A stretch of DNA of 14,405 bases from Deltaproteobacteria bacterium (GCA_025350085.1 JANXYI010000070.1:1-14405), one strand, 5' to 3'; shown: positions 1 to 7,595, counted from the first letter of the stretch. Translations and numbers: made by a program. Notes: a model not told the origin generated them from the sequence alone.

Positions 1-486
1 CTCCGGCTCGGGCAAGAGCTCCTTGGCCGCGCAGCGCAGGAAGAGCAGGCTCACGTCCTTGAGCAGGGCGCAGAGGTAGGCCTGGTCGGCCTGGCGCGGG
101 CACAAGCGCGCGGCCAGAAGTTCGGCCGCGATGGCCGACCAGACGATGAGCCGCCAGTCGGGGAAGAAATCGTAGTGGCAGTCCGGGAAGCCGTGCTCCA
201 GGTCCTTTTGCAGGCTCATGGCCACGGCCACCTTGAGCAGCTCGCGGCTGCCCAGCACCGCCACCGCGCGGTCCAGGTTCGTGACCTTCTGGGGCAGGCC
301 GTAGAAGGCGGAGTTGACCAGATTGAGGACCGTGGTGGCCAGCGCCGGGTCCAGGCGGATGGTCTCGGCCATGACGCCGAAGTCCGGTTCGGGCTTGACG
401 GCCTCCTGCATGAGCCGCAGCATCACCGGCGACAGGGAGATCTTCTGGAGCAGGTGTGGCGAGTTGAGCAGCAGATTCTCGGCCAT
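1..486 (-). CDS. HDOD-domain protein (3' end outside window)
   Basis: The first 162 residues are visible and the gene runs off the left edge. Residues about 10-160 match the HDOD fold, an HD-related output domain found in bacterial signalling proteins. The typical core is seen at residues 41-90: ETIRLDP, then VLNLVNSAFYG, then a hydrophobic helix with AVAVLG and RELLKVAVAM. At the position where a true HD phosphohydrolase has HD, the sequence reads LLKDVSLLF (141-149), so His is replaced by Lys and metal-dependent phosphohydrolase activity is unlikely, as is usual for HDOD. The ATG is 11 bp after the prenyl synthase stop, preceded by a G-rich stretch that can serve as ribosome binding site, so it is probably the last visible gene of that operon. 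The partner and signal are unknown; a C-terminal domain could lie outside the window. Confidence 0.85.
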   Translation of the reverse strand, partial: MAENLLLNSPHLLQKISLSPVMLRLMQEAVKPEPDFGVMAETIRLDPALATTVLNLVNSAFYGLPQKVTNLDRAVAVLGSRELLKVAVAMSLQKDLEHGFPDCHYDFFPDWRLIVWSAIAAELLAARLCPRQADQAYLCALLKDVSLLFLRCAAKELLPEPE

Positions 487-497
487 CGGCCCCCCGG

Positions 498-1466
498 TCA
501 CTTGCGCCTGGTCAGGACATACTCCGCAGCCTGGGCCAGAACCCCACGCTCCGGGGAGGCAGGCAGCGTCTCCAGCTCTTTCAAGGCAACAATAATGTAG
601 CCTGCGGCCGCCTCGCGGGTGGCCTCGGCCAGACCCTTTTCCCGCACATCACGGACTATGCCTTCGGCCTGCTCCACGGTCAACCGTTTTTCCCGGAGCG
701 CAGAGAGCAGCTCCGCGGCCTCAGGGGCGGGCAGGCTCTCCAGGTGCAGGATGAGCGGCAGGGTCATCTTGCCCTCGCGCAGGTCGCCCCCGGCGGGCTT
801 GCCCATCTCGTCCTCGCTCACGGTGTAGTCCAGCGCGTCGTCCACCAGCTGGAAGGCGATGCCCAGGTTGAGCCCAAAACCCCCGGCCAGGCCCTCCAGG
901 CCGCGGTCGTTTACGGCCAGCGCCGCGCCGCAGCGGCAGGCCGTCTCGATGAGCACGGCCGTCTTGCCGATGATGATGTCCATGTAGGCGCCGCGGTCGG
1001 CCGTGGGGCTCTTGGTGTTGGCCAGCTCGCGGATCTCGCCGTCGGCCGTGGCCATGATCCCGCGGGCCAAGAGCGCGTTCAGGCGCGGCAGGCCGTAGTC
1101 CGCGCCGAGCCTGTTGGCGAGCGCCAGGAGCACGTCCCCGGCCAGGATGGTCTCGGTGACGCCGAAGCTCACATGGGCCGAGGTCCGGCCCCGGCGCGTC
1201 AGCGCCTGGTCCAGCACGTCGTCGTGCAGCAGGGTCGCCGTGTGCAGCATCTCCAGCGCGCAGGCGATTGGCAGGACGTCGGCCCCGGAGTGGCCCAGGG
1301 CGCGGGCAAAGAGGATGGTCAGCATGGGCCGGATGCGCTTGCCGCCGGAGAGCAGCACGTGGCGCGCCACCTCGCGCACCAGCCCGTCGAGCTTGTCCAC
1401 CTCTGCGGCCAGGAAGGCGTCGATGCCGGGGATCTCCCGCATGAAATAGGCCCGCAGTTCGTTCAT
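498..1466 (-). CDS. Long-chain all-trans polyprenyl diphosphate synthase
   Basis: A 322-aa protein of the IspB/HepT/GGPPS family. It condenses isopentenyl diphosphate onto an allylic diphosphate, most likely to build the menaquinone tail. Visible family motifs are GGKRIRP (41-47), the first Asp-rich motif DDVLD (82-86) followed by LTRRG, the second motif DDALD (209-213), and GGDLREGKMTLPLI (226-239). The residue five positions before the first motif is Ala77. Small residues there are associated with long products, so C35 or longer is inferred; exact length cannot be read. The ATG at 1466 was chosen over an in-frame extension to 1667 because the extension runs inside the end of mqnB and lacks family similarity, while MNELRAYF is a normal N terminus. 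It starts 34 bp after mqnB, consistent with a shared menaquinone transcript. Confidence 0.93.
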   Translation of the reverse strand: MNELRAYFMREIPGIDAFLAAEVDKLDGLVREVARHVLLSGGKRIRPMLTILFARALGHSGADVLPIACALEMLHTATLLHDDVLDQALTRRGRTSAHVSFGVTETILAGDVLLALANRLGADYGLPRLNALLARGIMATADGEIRELANTKSPTADRGAYMDIIIGKTAVLIETACRCGAALAVNDRGLEGLAGGFGLNLGIAFQLVDDALDYTVSEDEMGKPAGGDLREGKMTLPLILHLESLPAPEAAELLSALREKRLTVEQAEGIVRDVREKGLAEATREAAAGYIIVALKELETLPASPERGVLAQAAEYVLTRRK

Positions 1467-1500
1467 CGTTTTGGTCCGCTCGCGCTGTTGAGGTGCCGGG

Positions 1501-2217
1501 TCAATTTCCGGAACCGGGTTCAAAAAGCCGCTCTGCGGCCTGGCCCAGGGCTGCCAGGGCTCCGGGCAGGTCCCAGGACAACGGCGGCCGCGCGCCCACG
1601 GCGTTCGACACCGCGCGCAGCTCGACGAAGGGCAGACCGGCCACGGCGCAGCCATAGGCCAGGGCAAAGCCCTCCATGTTCTCCAGGCCCGCCTGGTGGC
1701 GCTCGAAAAGCAGACCGGCGCGCTTCGCGTCGGCCGTGACGCCGCTCACGGTCAGGCTCTTGGCCGTGGGCCAGGGGCCGGGGCACAGGCCCAGCCGCCT
1801 GAGCGCGGCTTCGGCCTCCCAGGCCACGTTGTCCCACAGGGTCGTCTGCCCGTCCGGACCTGAGGCCTGGCCCAGGGCAAAGCCCAGGGCCGCGGCGTCG
1901 GCCGAGCACCAGCCCGTGGCCAGCAGGCCGTATTCCGGCCAGACCTCCATCTCCACCAGGCGCACCGAGCCCACGGGATGGGCGCTCAGGTCAAAACTCC
2001 CGGCCACGCCCAGACAGACCACGCCGTCGACGTCACCGCGCGCAAGGGCCGCGCCGAGCGCCAGGCTGACGTTGATGATGCCGAGCCCGGACACGCAGGC
2101 CAGGACCTCGCGGCCATGGGCCAGAACCGGGACCACGGCCCCCTGGGGCTGGTCCGCGCGTTGCCCCAGGGCAACGGAAAGTTCGCGCGCAGTGGCGGCC
2201 AGGACCAGGATGGGCAT
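1501..2217 (-). CDS. mqnB: Futalosine hydrolase
   Basis: A 238-aa member of the MTA/SAH nucleosidase-like family. Futalosine hydrolase splits futalosine into hypoxanthine and dehypoxanthine futalosine in the alternative menaquinone pathway in the cytoplasm. The N terminus MPILVLAATARE, the glycine-rich CVSGLGIINV (41-50), CLGVAGSFD (68-76) and the nucleoside-binding GLENMEGFALAYGC (177-190) followed by ELRAVSNAVG (199-208) are typical. The LENMEGF context and the neighbouring prenyl synthase favour MqnB over a generic MTA/SAH nucleosidase. ATG at 2217 lies 8 bp after the sugar-dehydrogenase stop; a longer in-frame ORF to 2418 only reads through that upstream gene. Other mqn genes (A, C, D) are not in the window. 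Confidence 0.88.
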   Translation of the reverse strand: MPILVLAATARELSVALGQRADQPQGAVVPVLAHGREVLACVSGLGIINVSLALGAALARGDVDGVVCLGVAGSFDLSAHPVGSVRLVEMEVWPEYGLLATGWCSADAAALGFALGQASGPDGQTTLWDNVAWEAEAALRRLGLCPGPWPTAKSLTVSGVTADAKRAGLLFERHQAGLENMEGFALAYGCAVAGLPFVELRAVSNAVGARPPLSWDLPGALAALGQAAERLFEPGSGN

Positions 2218-2225
2218 GACGGACC

Positions 2226-3539
<1,314 letters not shown>

Positions 3540-3587
3540 GTATGCCCTCAACCTGTTGCTCGGGCCGGACGGATGCCGTGGGCCCTG

Positions 3588-3616
3588 TGGACAACCCGCG
3601 CCCGCGCGGATACAAG
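3588..3616 (+). promoter_or_regulatory. Possible sigma70 promoter for the DUF2065 gene
   Basis: TGGACA (3588-3593), 17 bp, then TACAAG (3611-3616). The predicted start would fall within a base or two of the ATG at 3624, giving a leaderless or nearly leaderless mRNA. No counterpart could be recognised for the divergent dehydrogenase gene. Motif match only. Confidence 0.3.
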
Positions 3617-3623
3617 CAGGCCC

Positions 3624-3830
3624 ATGGAACTCGACTGGCAGCTCATCTTCATGGCCCTGGGCCTGGCCTTTGTCCTGGAAGGCCTGCCCTACTTCATCCT
3701 GGCCGAGCGCATGCCGATCGTACTCCTGACCCTGGCCAGCCGCCCGCCGCGCGCCCTGCGCATCCTGGGGCTCACGTCCATGATCCTGGGCCTGCTGCTG
3801 GTGCTCCTGGGCCGGTCCTTCCTCGACTAA
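3624..3830 (+). CDS. DUF2065 (YjeT-like) small membrane protein
   Basis: A 68-aa protein and the only convincing rightward gene of the window. It has two hydrophobic segments, about residues 6-28 and 45-63, separated by a basic loop (SRPPRALR), so it is an inner-membrane hairpin. The pattern ALGLAFVLEGLPYFI, a central PIVLLTLASRPPRALRILGL and a hydrophobic end with LLGR matches the DUF2065/YjeT family, which is usually 60-70 aa; its function is not known. The ATG follows AGCAGG by only a few bases. It lies divergently from the sugar dehydrogenase (84 bp between starts) and convergently with menG. The reading frame is open far upstream on the plus strand, but that part is antisense to the dehydrogenase and not protein-like. 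Confidence 0.85.
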   Translation: MELDWQLIFMALGLAFVLEGLPYFILAERMPIVLLTLASRPPRALRILGLTSMILGLLLVLLGRSFLD

Positions 3831-3841
3831 ACCCCTTCGTC

Positions 3842-3885
3842 AAAACGCCGGGCAAGCCGCCGGACCGGTCCCTCCGGCCCTGCCC
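3842..3885 (-). terminator. Probable intrinsic terminator after menG
   Basis: A two-part hairpin: GGGCA (3850-3854) pairs with TGCCC (3881-3885), and inside it GCCGGA (3859-3864) pairs with TCCGGC (3873-3878) around an 8-nt loop. Read leftward it is followed after four bases by TTTT (3842-3845). It lies 10 bp past the menG stop. The T tract is short, and rightward there is no T tract for the convergent DUF2065 gene. Confidence 0.45.
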
Positions 3886-3894
3886 TGCGGACCC

Positions 3895-4674
3895 TCAGGC
3901 GGCGTCCTGCGGCGCTGCCGCGGGCTCAGACCCGCCCGCCTTTTCCGCCACATGCAGGTACACGATGCCGGAGAGCATGGCAACGTGAAACACGCGCGCA
4001 AACCCGGCCGCCAGGAGCTCGTGCGAGAGCTGGCGCTCGTCCGGGAACTCGCGGATGGTCTCGGCCAGGTAGCGGTAGGCCGAGCGGTCGCCGGAGATGA
4101 GCCGCCCAAGCGTCGGCAGCACCGAATCCAGGTAGAAATTGTACAGCCCGCCCCAGACCTTGCGCCTGCCTGTGCCGAACTCCAGGATGCAGAAGCGCCC
4201 GCCGGGCTTAAGCACCCGGAGCACCTCCTTGTGCGCGGCTTCGCGCGGGCGGATGTTGCGGATGCCGAAGGCGATGGTGGCCGCGCTCATGCTTTCGCCT
4301 GGCAGGGGCAGCCTGCGGCCGTCGCCCTGCACCGGCAGGATGCGCTCCTCCAGCCCGTTTTTGAGCTTGCGCTGTCCGCGCGCCAGCATGGGGTGGGCGA
4401 AGTCCACGGCAGCCACGCGCAGGTCCGGGTACTGGCGCAGGAGCGCCACGGACACGTCGAGGGTGCCCGCGGCCAGGTCCAGCACCACCCCGCCGGGTTC
4501 GGGCCGGGCCGAGCGGGCCAGGCGCCAGCGCCAGTAGATGTCCAGGCCGAGGCTCAGACTGTGGTTGAGAAAGTCGTACCAGCCCGCAATGCGGCCGAAC
4601 ATGGCCGCCACCTGGCGTCCGTGGAGCTGGTCGCGCTGGTCCTGGTCCTGATTCGGGGCTGGGGCTCGCTGCAT
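3895..4674 (-). CDS. menG: Demethylmenaquinone methyltransferase (UbiE/MenG family)
   Basis: A 259-aa SAM-dependent C-methylase that converts demethylmenaquinone to menaquinone. Seen: FGRIAGWYDFLNHSLSLGLD (26-45), close to the first UbiE/COQ5 signature; SAM motif I LDLAAGTLDVS (65-75); AVDFAHPMLARGQ (89-101); AFGIRNI (135-141); and RVLKPGGRFCILEFG (153-167), the second signature. In motif I the usual GTGD is GTLD. No ubiquinone-specific genes are seen and a futalosine-pathway gene is nearby, so the menaquinone role is preferred. The ATG at 4674 is 3 bp after the stop of the 64-codon gene, so the two are very probably cotranscribed. A tail of about 15 Ala/Pro-rich residues ends the protein. 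A hairpin terminator follows the stop. Confidence 0.92.
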   Translation of the reverse strand: MQRAPAPNQDQDQRDQLHGRQVAAMFGRIAGWYDFLNHSLSLGLDIYWRWRLARSARPEPGGVVLDLAAGTLDVSVALLRQYPDLRVAAVDFAHPMLARGQRKLKNGLEERILPVQGDGRRLPLPGESMSAATIAFGIRNIRPREAAHKEVLRVLKPGGRFCILEFGTGRRKVWGGLYNFYLDSVLPTLGRLISGDRSAYRYLAETIREFPDERQLSHELLAAGFARVFHVAMLSGIVYLHVAEKAGGSEPAAAPQDAA

Positions 4675-4677
4675 GGG

Positions 4678-4872
4678 CTACTCGGCCTTGTCCTTCTTCT
4701 TCTGCGCCTTGGGCCGGGAGCAGACATCGCCCCCACCCACGGTGTTCAAGATCTCGCAGTAGATTTCTGCAAAGTGCTCGGCAAAATTGGCCGGGGAGAT
4801 GCGGCCCACCTCGATGAACTTGACCACGATCTCCTTGGCCACCTGCAAGGCCTGCTTCTCCAGCGACTCCAT
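4678..4872 (-). CDS. Small helical protein ahead of menG, function unknown
   Basis: A 64-aa protein with two predicted amphipathic helices (about 2-22 and 28-44), then GGGDV, one Cys in CSRPK and a very basic tail (QKKKDKAE). There is no signal peptide or membrane segment. The pattern AKEIVVKFIEVGRISPANFAEHFAEIY loosely recalls the N-terminal helical part of MucR/Ros regulators, but the zinc finger is absent; this is a weak inference. The start is supported by GAGAGGGG about 8 bases before the ATG, and the 3-bp gap to menG indicates an operon. The gene is preceded by a strongly structured leader (4890-4976). It could be a small regulatory or scaffold protein; I do not recognise a named family. 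Confidence 0.72.
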   Translation of the reverse strand: MESLEKQALQVAKEIVVKFIEVGRISPANFAEHFAEIYCEILNTVGGGDVCSRPKAQKKKDKAE

Positions 4873-4889
4873 GCCCTAGCCCCTCTCTT

Positions 4890-4907
4890 CCGGGCGCGCG
4901 CGCCCGG
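4890..4907 (-). repeat. Perfect 18-bp GC palindrome next to the ribosome binding site
   Basis: CCGGGCGCG followed by its exact reverse complement. In the leftward mRNA it would fold into a short, very stable stem directly upstream of the GAGAGGGG ribosome binding site of the 64-codon gene. It could influence translation start or be a protein-binding site. Confidence 0.5.
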
Positions 4908-4919
4908 CTGCATGACCGG

Positions 4920-4976
4920 AAAAACCCGCCCGGTGGGAAATGGTCGCGACCGCACCACGCGGGGACCCCGGGCGGG
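4920..4976 (-). terminator. Terminator-like hairpin (possible attenuator)
   Basis: CCCGCCCGG (4925-4933) and CCGGGCGGG (4968-4976) are exact 9-bp inverted copies separated by 34 bases that hold an inner palindrome, GGTCGCGACC (4942-4951). Read leftward the stem is followed directly by TTTTT (4920-4924). It either ends transcripts of the 70-aa gene, 260 bp downstream of its stop, or attenuates transcription into the small gene and menG. Confidence 0.5.
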
Positions 4977-5021
4977 AAAAGGGAAGAAACCGGTTAGACC
5001 CCTCCCCCTTTGTTTTGCGCG

Positions 5022-5051
5022 ACCCTAGCACGCGCGCCCCGGTCCCGTCGA
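5022..5051 (-). promoter_or_regulatory. Possible promoter for the small gene-menG operon
   Basis: Leftward TCGACG (5046-5051), an 18-bp spacer and TAGGGT (5022-5027). Both boxes are only moderate matches to sigma70 consensus. It would give a leader of about 140 nt that includes the terminator-like hairpin. Confidence 0.25.
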
Positions 5052-5234
5052 GTCCGGCGGGCGCAGGAAATGGCTGCCCGTGCCGGTTCGCCGCGCCTGT
5101 CGCCGCCGGGGGCAAGCCCCCACGCCGCAGCAGCGGCAGGCCTGCCCACAGGACTGCGGCAGGCCGTCAGGCCTTGGGGTGCAACGCGGGGGATATGGTT
5201 CTGCGCAAGGCGCGGGCCGGGCCAGAGGCTTGGG

Positions 5235-5447
5235 CTAGAGCTGCTTCCACTCCGAGGGCAGGGGCGCGGGCTTGCCGCCGGTGGCGAACAGGGTGGCGAC
5301 ATATTCAAAGGCCGCGGCCAGGTTCTTCTGGGTGCAGAGCTGGGTGGTCACGCCCTTGTCCGTCAGGGTGACGCGTACGCACTCGCGCATCTCCACAATG
5401 TCGATCTCGAATTTCTTCGCCGCATCCGTGTACACGTAGGTGCTCAT
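5235..5447 (-). CDS. Small conserved-looking protein, function unknown
   Basis: A 70-aa cytoplasmic protein with no signal peptide or membrane segment. The N-terminal half looks like beta strands (STYVYTDAAKKFEIDIVEM, then CVRVTLTDKGVTTQLCT) and the second half holds one helix (NLAAAFEYVATLFA) and a polar end. Two Cys lie at 23 and 38. The start at 5447 is preceded by a strong GGGGGGAG-type ribosome binding site; the in-frame extension to 5555 runs through the upstream terminator stem and is not protein-like. It stands alone: a terminator ends the gene upstream, and 362 bp of structured DNA follow. I do not recognise a family. Codon use is like the neighbours, and a true gene is likely because the ribosome binding site, start and frame agree. 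Confidence 0.7.
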   Translation of the reverse strand: MSTYVYTDAAKKFEIDIVEMRECVRVTLTDKGVTTQLCTQKNLAAAFEYVATLFATGGKPAPLPSEWKQL

Positions 5448-5504
5448 GTAACTCCCCCCCCTCGTCAACACCTTGCCGGGCCCTTGCCGGGCCATGCGGC
5501 AGCC

Positions 5505-5571
5505 GGAAAAAACAGCGACCCCACCAGCCAAAGTCCCCAATTGCCATGGGCGCACTCTGGCTGGTGGGGTC
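5505..5571 (-). terminator. Intrinsic terminator after the acidic repeat protein gene
   Basis: A perfect 14-bp stem, 5517-5530 with 5558-5571, around a 27-nt loop. Read leftward the stem is followed by GCTG-type spacing and TTTTTT (5505-5510). It starts 25 bp past the stop at 5597 and separates that gene from the 70-aa gene. Confidence 0.85.
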
Positions 5572-5596
5572 CCCGCAACCCGGTGGCGGATGCGCG

Positions 5597-7117
5597 CTAT
5601 TCCTCGTGCATGCTGGCGGCGAGCGCGGCGATCTCCTCGCGGATGACGCGCGCGGCCTCGCGGGGCACGGCGCGCTCTATCTCGGTGCGCACGTCGCGGT
5701 CGAGCTGGATCTGGCGGTCCTCCACCAGGGCCAGGCGCTCCTTGAACTCCGTGGCGGTCCGTTCGTCGGCCTGGGCGCGCTGGCGCAGGGTCTCCTCCAG
5801 CTGGGCGCGCAGGTCGGACAGTTCCCGGCGCAGCAGCTGGCCCTCGTCCTGGGAGGAATGCAGGCGCTGCTCCACGGCGGCCAGGGCCTGGTCCTTTTCG
5901 GCCAGCTGGCCCTCCAGGCGCACCACGGCCACGCTGCCGCCCATGACCTGGGTGGTCAGGGCCGCAAGCTTCTCCTGCAAGTCCTTGAGCGCGGCGTCCG
6001 GGATGGCCGCGGCCACGGATGCGGGTGCGGCCATGGCGGGTGCCAGGAAGGCGTCGTCCAGCAGGCCGCCCTGGGGCGCGGGCGCGGCCACAGGGGCAGC
6101 AGCGGGCTCGACGTCGGCGATCTGGTCCAGCAGCTCGGCGGCGCCGAGGGACTGCTCGGCCGGGGGCTCCTCGGCCGTGGCCTCAAGGCCTTCCATCATG
6201 CCGCCGGCCATCATGCCGGTGAGGTCAAGCTCGCCGGTGTCGAGGAACTGGTTGGCCTCAGCATCCGGAGCAGCCGCTCCGGCCCCGGTGTCGTCCAGGG
6301 AAAGATTGAGATCCCCGCCCATGTCGAGGTCCTCGGCCGCCAGCGGTTCCGGCTCGGAGAAATCGGGCAGGGTCATGCCCAGGTCCGGCAACTCCGCGGC
6401 AGCGGCAACAGGGGCCGGCTCGAAGATGGGCTCGGCCACGGGCGCGGTCTCGACGAGATCACTCAAGGACAGTTCGAGCATCTCGTCCGCAGGTTCGGAC
6501 AGGGGCGCGGGCTTGGCTGCGGCCTTGGGCACGCTCAGGGTCTCCAGCAGGTCGCTCATGTCCGTCTCGTCATGCGGACGGTCCTCAGCCGGAGCCGCGG
6601 GCTCGGCCAGGCCGGAGATGAGGTCGTCCAGGGCAGCGGTGTCGATGCCGCCGTCCTTGCCGCCGCTGGTGTCCTCGGGCGGGGTGATGTCCAGCTCGCC
6701 GCCAGCGGCAAAGGCGCCCAGGTCCAGGGCCTCCTCGTCCGCGTCGGCCGAGGCCTCGGGCGCGGCAAAGGCGCCCAGGTCCAGGGCCTCGTCGTCAGTT
6801 GCGGCCGGGGCGGCAGCAACGGGAGCGGAAAAATCGCCCAGGTCGAGCACGTCCTCGTCGCTGGCGCCGGGGGGCGTGGCAGCGGGCGCGGGCATGAGAT
6901 CCTCGAGAAGCAGGACGTCATCACCGGCAGCAGGCCCGGACACAGGGCCAGGGGCAGGGGTCTTGAGTTCGGGCTCGGTCAGGTCCTCAGCAAAGAGGGC
7001 CTCCAGCTCCTTCTCGAAATCGCTCTCCGGGGTAGTGGCCTTGGCCTTGCCAGGCTTCTGGTCCAGTCCCGCCAGGTCGAGGATATCGTCGTCAGGAGAG
7101 GGGGGAGTCGGCGTCAT
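5597..7117 (-). CDS. Acidic repeat-rich coiled-coil protein, function unknown
   Basis: A 506-aa protein, very rich in Asp, Glu, Ala, Pro and Leu, with no Cys, signal peptide or membrane segment. Residues 1-370 are low-complexity and probably disordered, studded with a short acidic-hydrophobic motif: DDDILDLAGL (9-18), DDVLLLEDL (66-74), DEDVLDLGDFSAP (87-99), DDEALDLGAFAAP (108-120), DEEALDLGAFAA (127-138), with looser copies later (DEMLELSLSDL, EDLDMGGDL, GELDLTGMM). Residues about 375-485 form a charged heptad-like coiled coil, and the end is a short helical cap. The ATG has a strong GGAGGAG site a few bases upstream. The gene is monocistronic, between the c3 terminator and its own. The make-up suggests a cytoplasmic scaffold with repeated binding motifs, but no partner can be read from the sequence. 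Confidence 0.85.
   Translation of the reverse strand: MTPTPPSPDDDILDLAGLDQKPGKAKATTPESDFEKELEALFAEDLTEPELKTPAPGPVSGPAAGDDVLLLEDLMPAPAATPPGASDEDVLDLGDFSAPVAAAPAATDDEALDLGAFAAPEASADADEEALDLGAFAAGGELDITPPEDTSGGKDGGIDTAALDDLISGLAEPAAPAEDRPHDETDMSDLLETLSVPKAAAKPAPLSEPADEMLELSLSDLVETAPVAEPIFEPAPVAAAAELPDLGMTLPDFSEPEPLAAEDLDMGGDLNLSLDDTGAGAAAPDAEANQFLDTGELDLTGMMAGGMMEGLEATAEEPPAEQSLGAAELLDQIADVEPAAAPVAAPAPQGGLLDDAFLAPAMAAPASVAAAIPDAALKDLQEKLAALTTQVMGGSVAVVRLEGQLAEKDQALAAVEQRLHSSQDEGQLLRRELSDLRAQLEETLRQRAQADERTATEFKERLALVEDRQIQLDRDVRTEIERAVPREAARVIREEIAALAASMHEE
6705..6790 (-). repeat. 29-bp direct repeat inside the acidic protein gene
   Basis: The same 29 bases occur at 6705-6733 and 6762-6790, exactly 57 bp (19 codons) apart, encoding the ALDLGAFAA-type motif. 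A diverged third copy starts near 6825, 21 codons further. This points to recent in-frame tandem duplication. Confidence 0.85.
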
Positions 7118-7143
7118 GGTCTCCTCCTCCGCAGGGCAGCGTT

Positions 7144-7174
7144 AAAAAAAGGGGGCCGCTTGCGCGAGCCCCCT
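7144..7174 (-). terminator. Intrinsic terminator of the cytochrome c3 gene
   Basis: AGGGGGC (7150-7156) pairs with GCCCCCT (7168-7174) around an 11-nt loop that can add inner pairs. Read leftward the stem runs into TTTTTTT (7144-7150). It lies 20 bp past the c3 stop. This is the clearest terminator of the window. Confidence 0.92.
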
Positions 7175-7193
7175 CTCGTGAGCGTCCGTGCGA

Positions 7194-7595
7194 TTAGGCC
7201 TTCGGATGGCACTTGTCGCAAGCGGTGGGGGCATTGGGCTTCGCTTCCTTCTTGGCCTTGTGGCAGCTCAAGCAAGACTTGGGCGCCGTGCCGTGGAAGG
7301 CGGCGTAGAAAGAATCCTTGCCCTGCTTGGCCTCGAAGTTGTCGTGGCAGCCCTTGCTGTCGCAGCGAGCAAACTCGTTGCCCTTGGCATCCTTCTTGTG
7401 GTGGCAATCAGCGCACTTGGCCTCAACGTGCTTGGTGTGATTGAACTTCACCAGGGCCTTGGTGGCTTTCTTGCCATCGGGCACCTTCATGGTGAGACCA
7501 TCAGCCGGGGCCTTGGGGGCGGCGGCATACAGGGGCAGCGCCAGGGCCAGGGCCAGGGCGGCGACAATCAGGCTCATAACGAGAGAACGTTTCAT
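7194..7595 (-). CDS. Tetraheme cytochrome c3 (class III)
   Basis: A 133-aa periplasmic electron carrier that in sulfate reducers takes electrons from hydrogenases and formate dehydrogenases. A signal peptide covers about residues 1-24/26 (MKRSLVMSLI, then an Ala/Leu core ending PLYAA); the mature protein begins near APKAPADGL, as in Desulfovibrio c3. Heme sites are CADCH (61-65), CDSKGCH (78-84), CLSCH (108-112) and CDKCH (126-130). There are exactly eight His (53, 56, 65, 66, 84, 101, 112, 130), enough for bis-His ligation of four hemes. The fourth site is CxxCH, not the CxxxxCH of D. vulgaris c3, recalling the Desulfomicrobium (Norway 4) arrangement. The start at 7595 follows GAGGAG and AAGGAGG. 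The longer ORF to 7907 runs into cbiH and is not real. It is monocistronic, with a strong terminator behind it. Confidence 0.96.
   Translation of the reverse strand: MKRSLVMSLIVAALALALALPLYAAAPKAPADGLTMKVPDGKKATKALVKFNHTKHVEAKCADCHHKKDAKGNEFARCDSKGCHDNFEAKQGKDSFYAAFHGTAPKSCLSCHKAKKEAKPNAPTACDKCHPKA

Larger units (their letters stand above)
4873..5234. other. Structured intergenic region without a gene
   Basis: No credible coding frame on either strand. It contains, from right to left, two copies of GCGGCAGGCC (5133-5142 and 5156-5165), the palindrome GGCAGGCCTGCC (5135-5146), a GGGGG/CCCCC hairpin (5108-5121), a possible leftward promoter (5022-5051), the palindrome AACCGGTT (4988-4995), a terminator-like hairpin with a T tract (4920-4976) and a perfect 18-bp palindrome (4890-4907). 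Most of these elements would lie in the leader of the small gene-menG transcript. Confidence 0.6.

Noticed and set aside
4873..5234. tRNA or CRISPR in the structured intergenic region
   Set aside because: No cloverleaf with anticodon and T-loop signature, and no regularly spaced repeats, were found; the dyads are short and of different sequence.
5010..7145. Long rightward open frames (up to 711 codons) opposite the acidic repeat protein
   Set aside because: They are rich in Ser, Arg, Ala and Gly with no family motif, and mirror the GC-rich codons of the leftward gene, which has a strong ribosome binding site and terminator.
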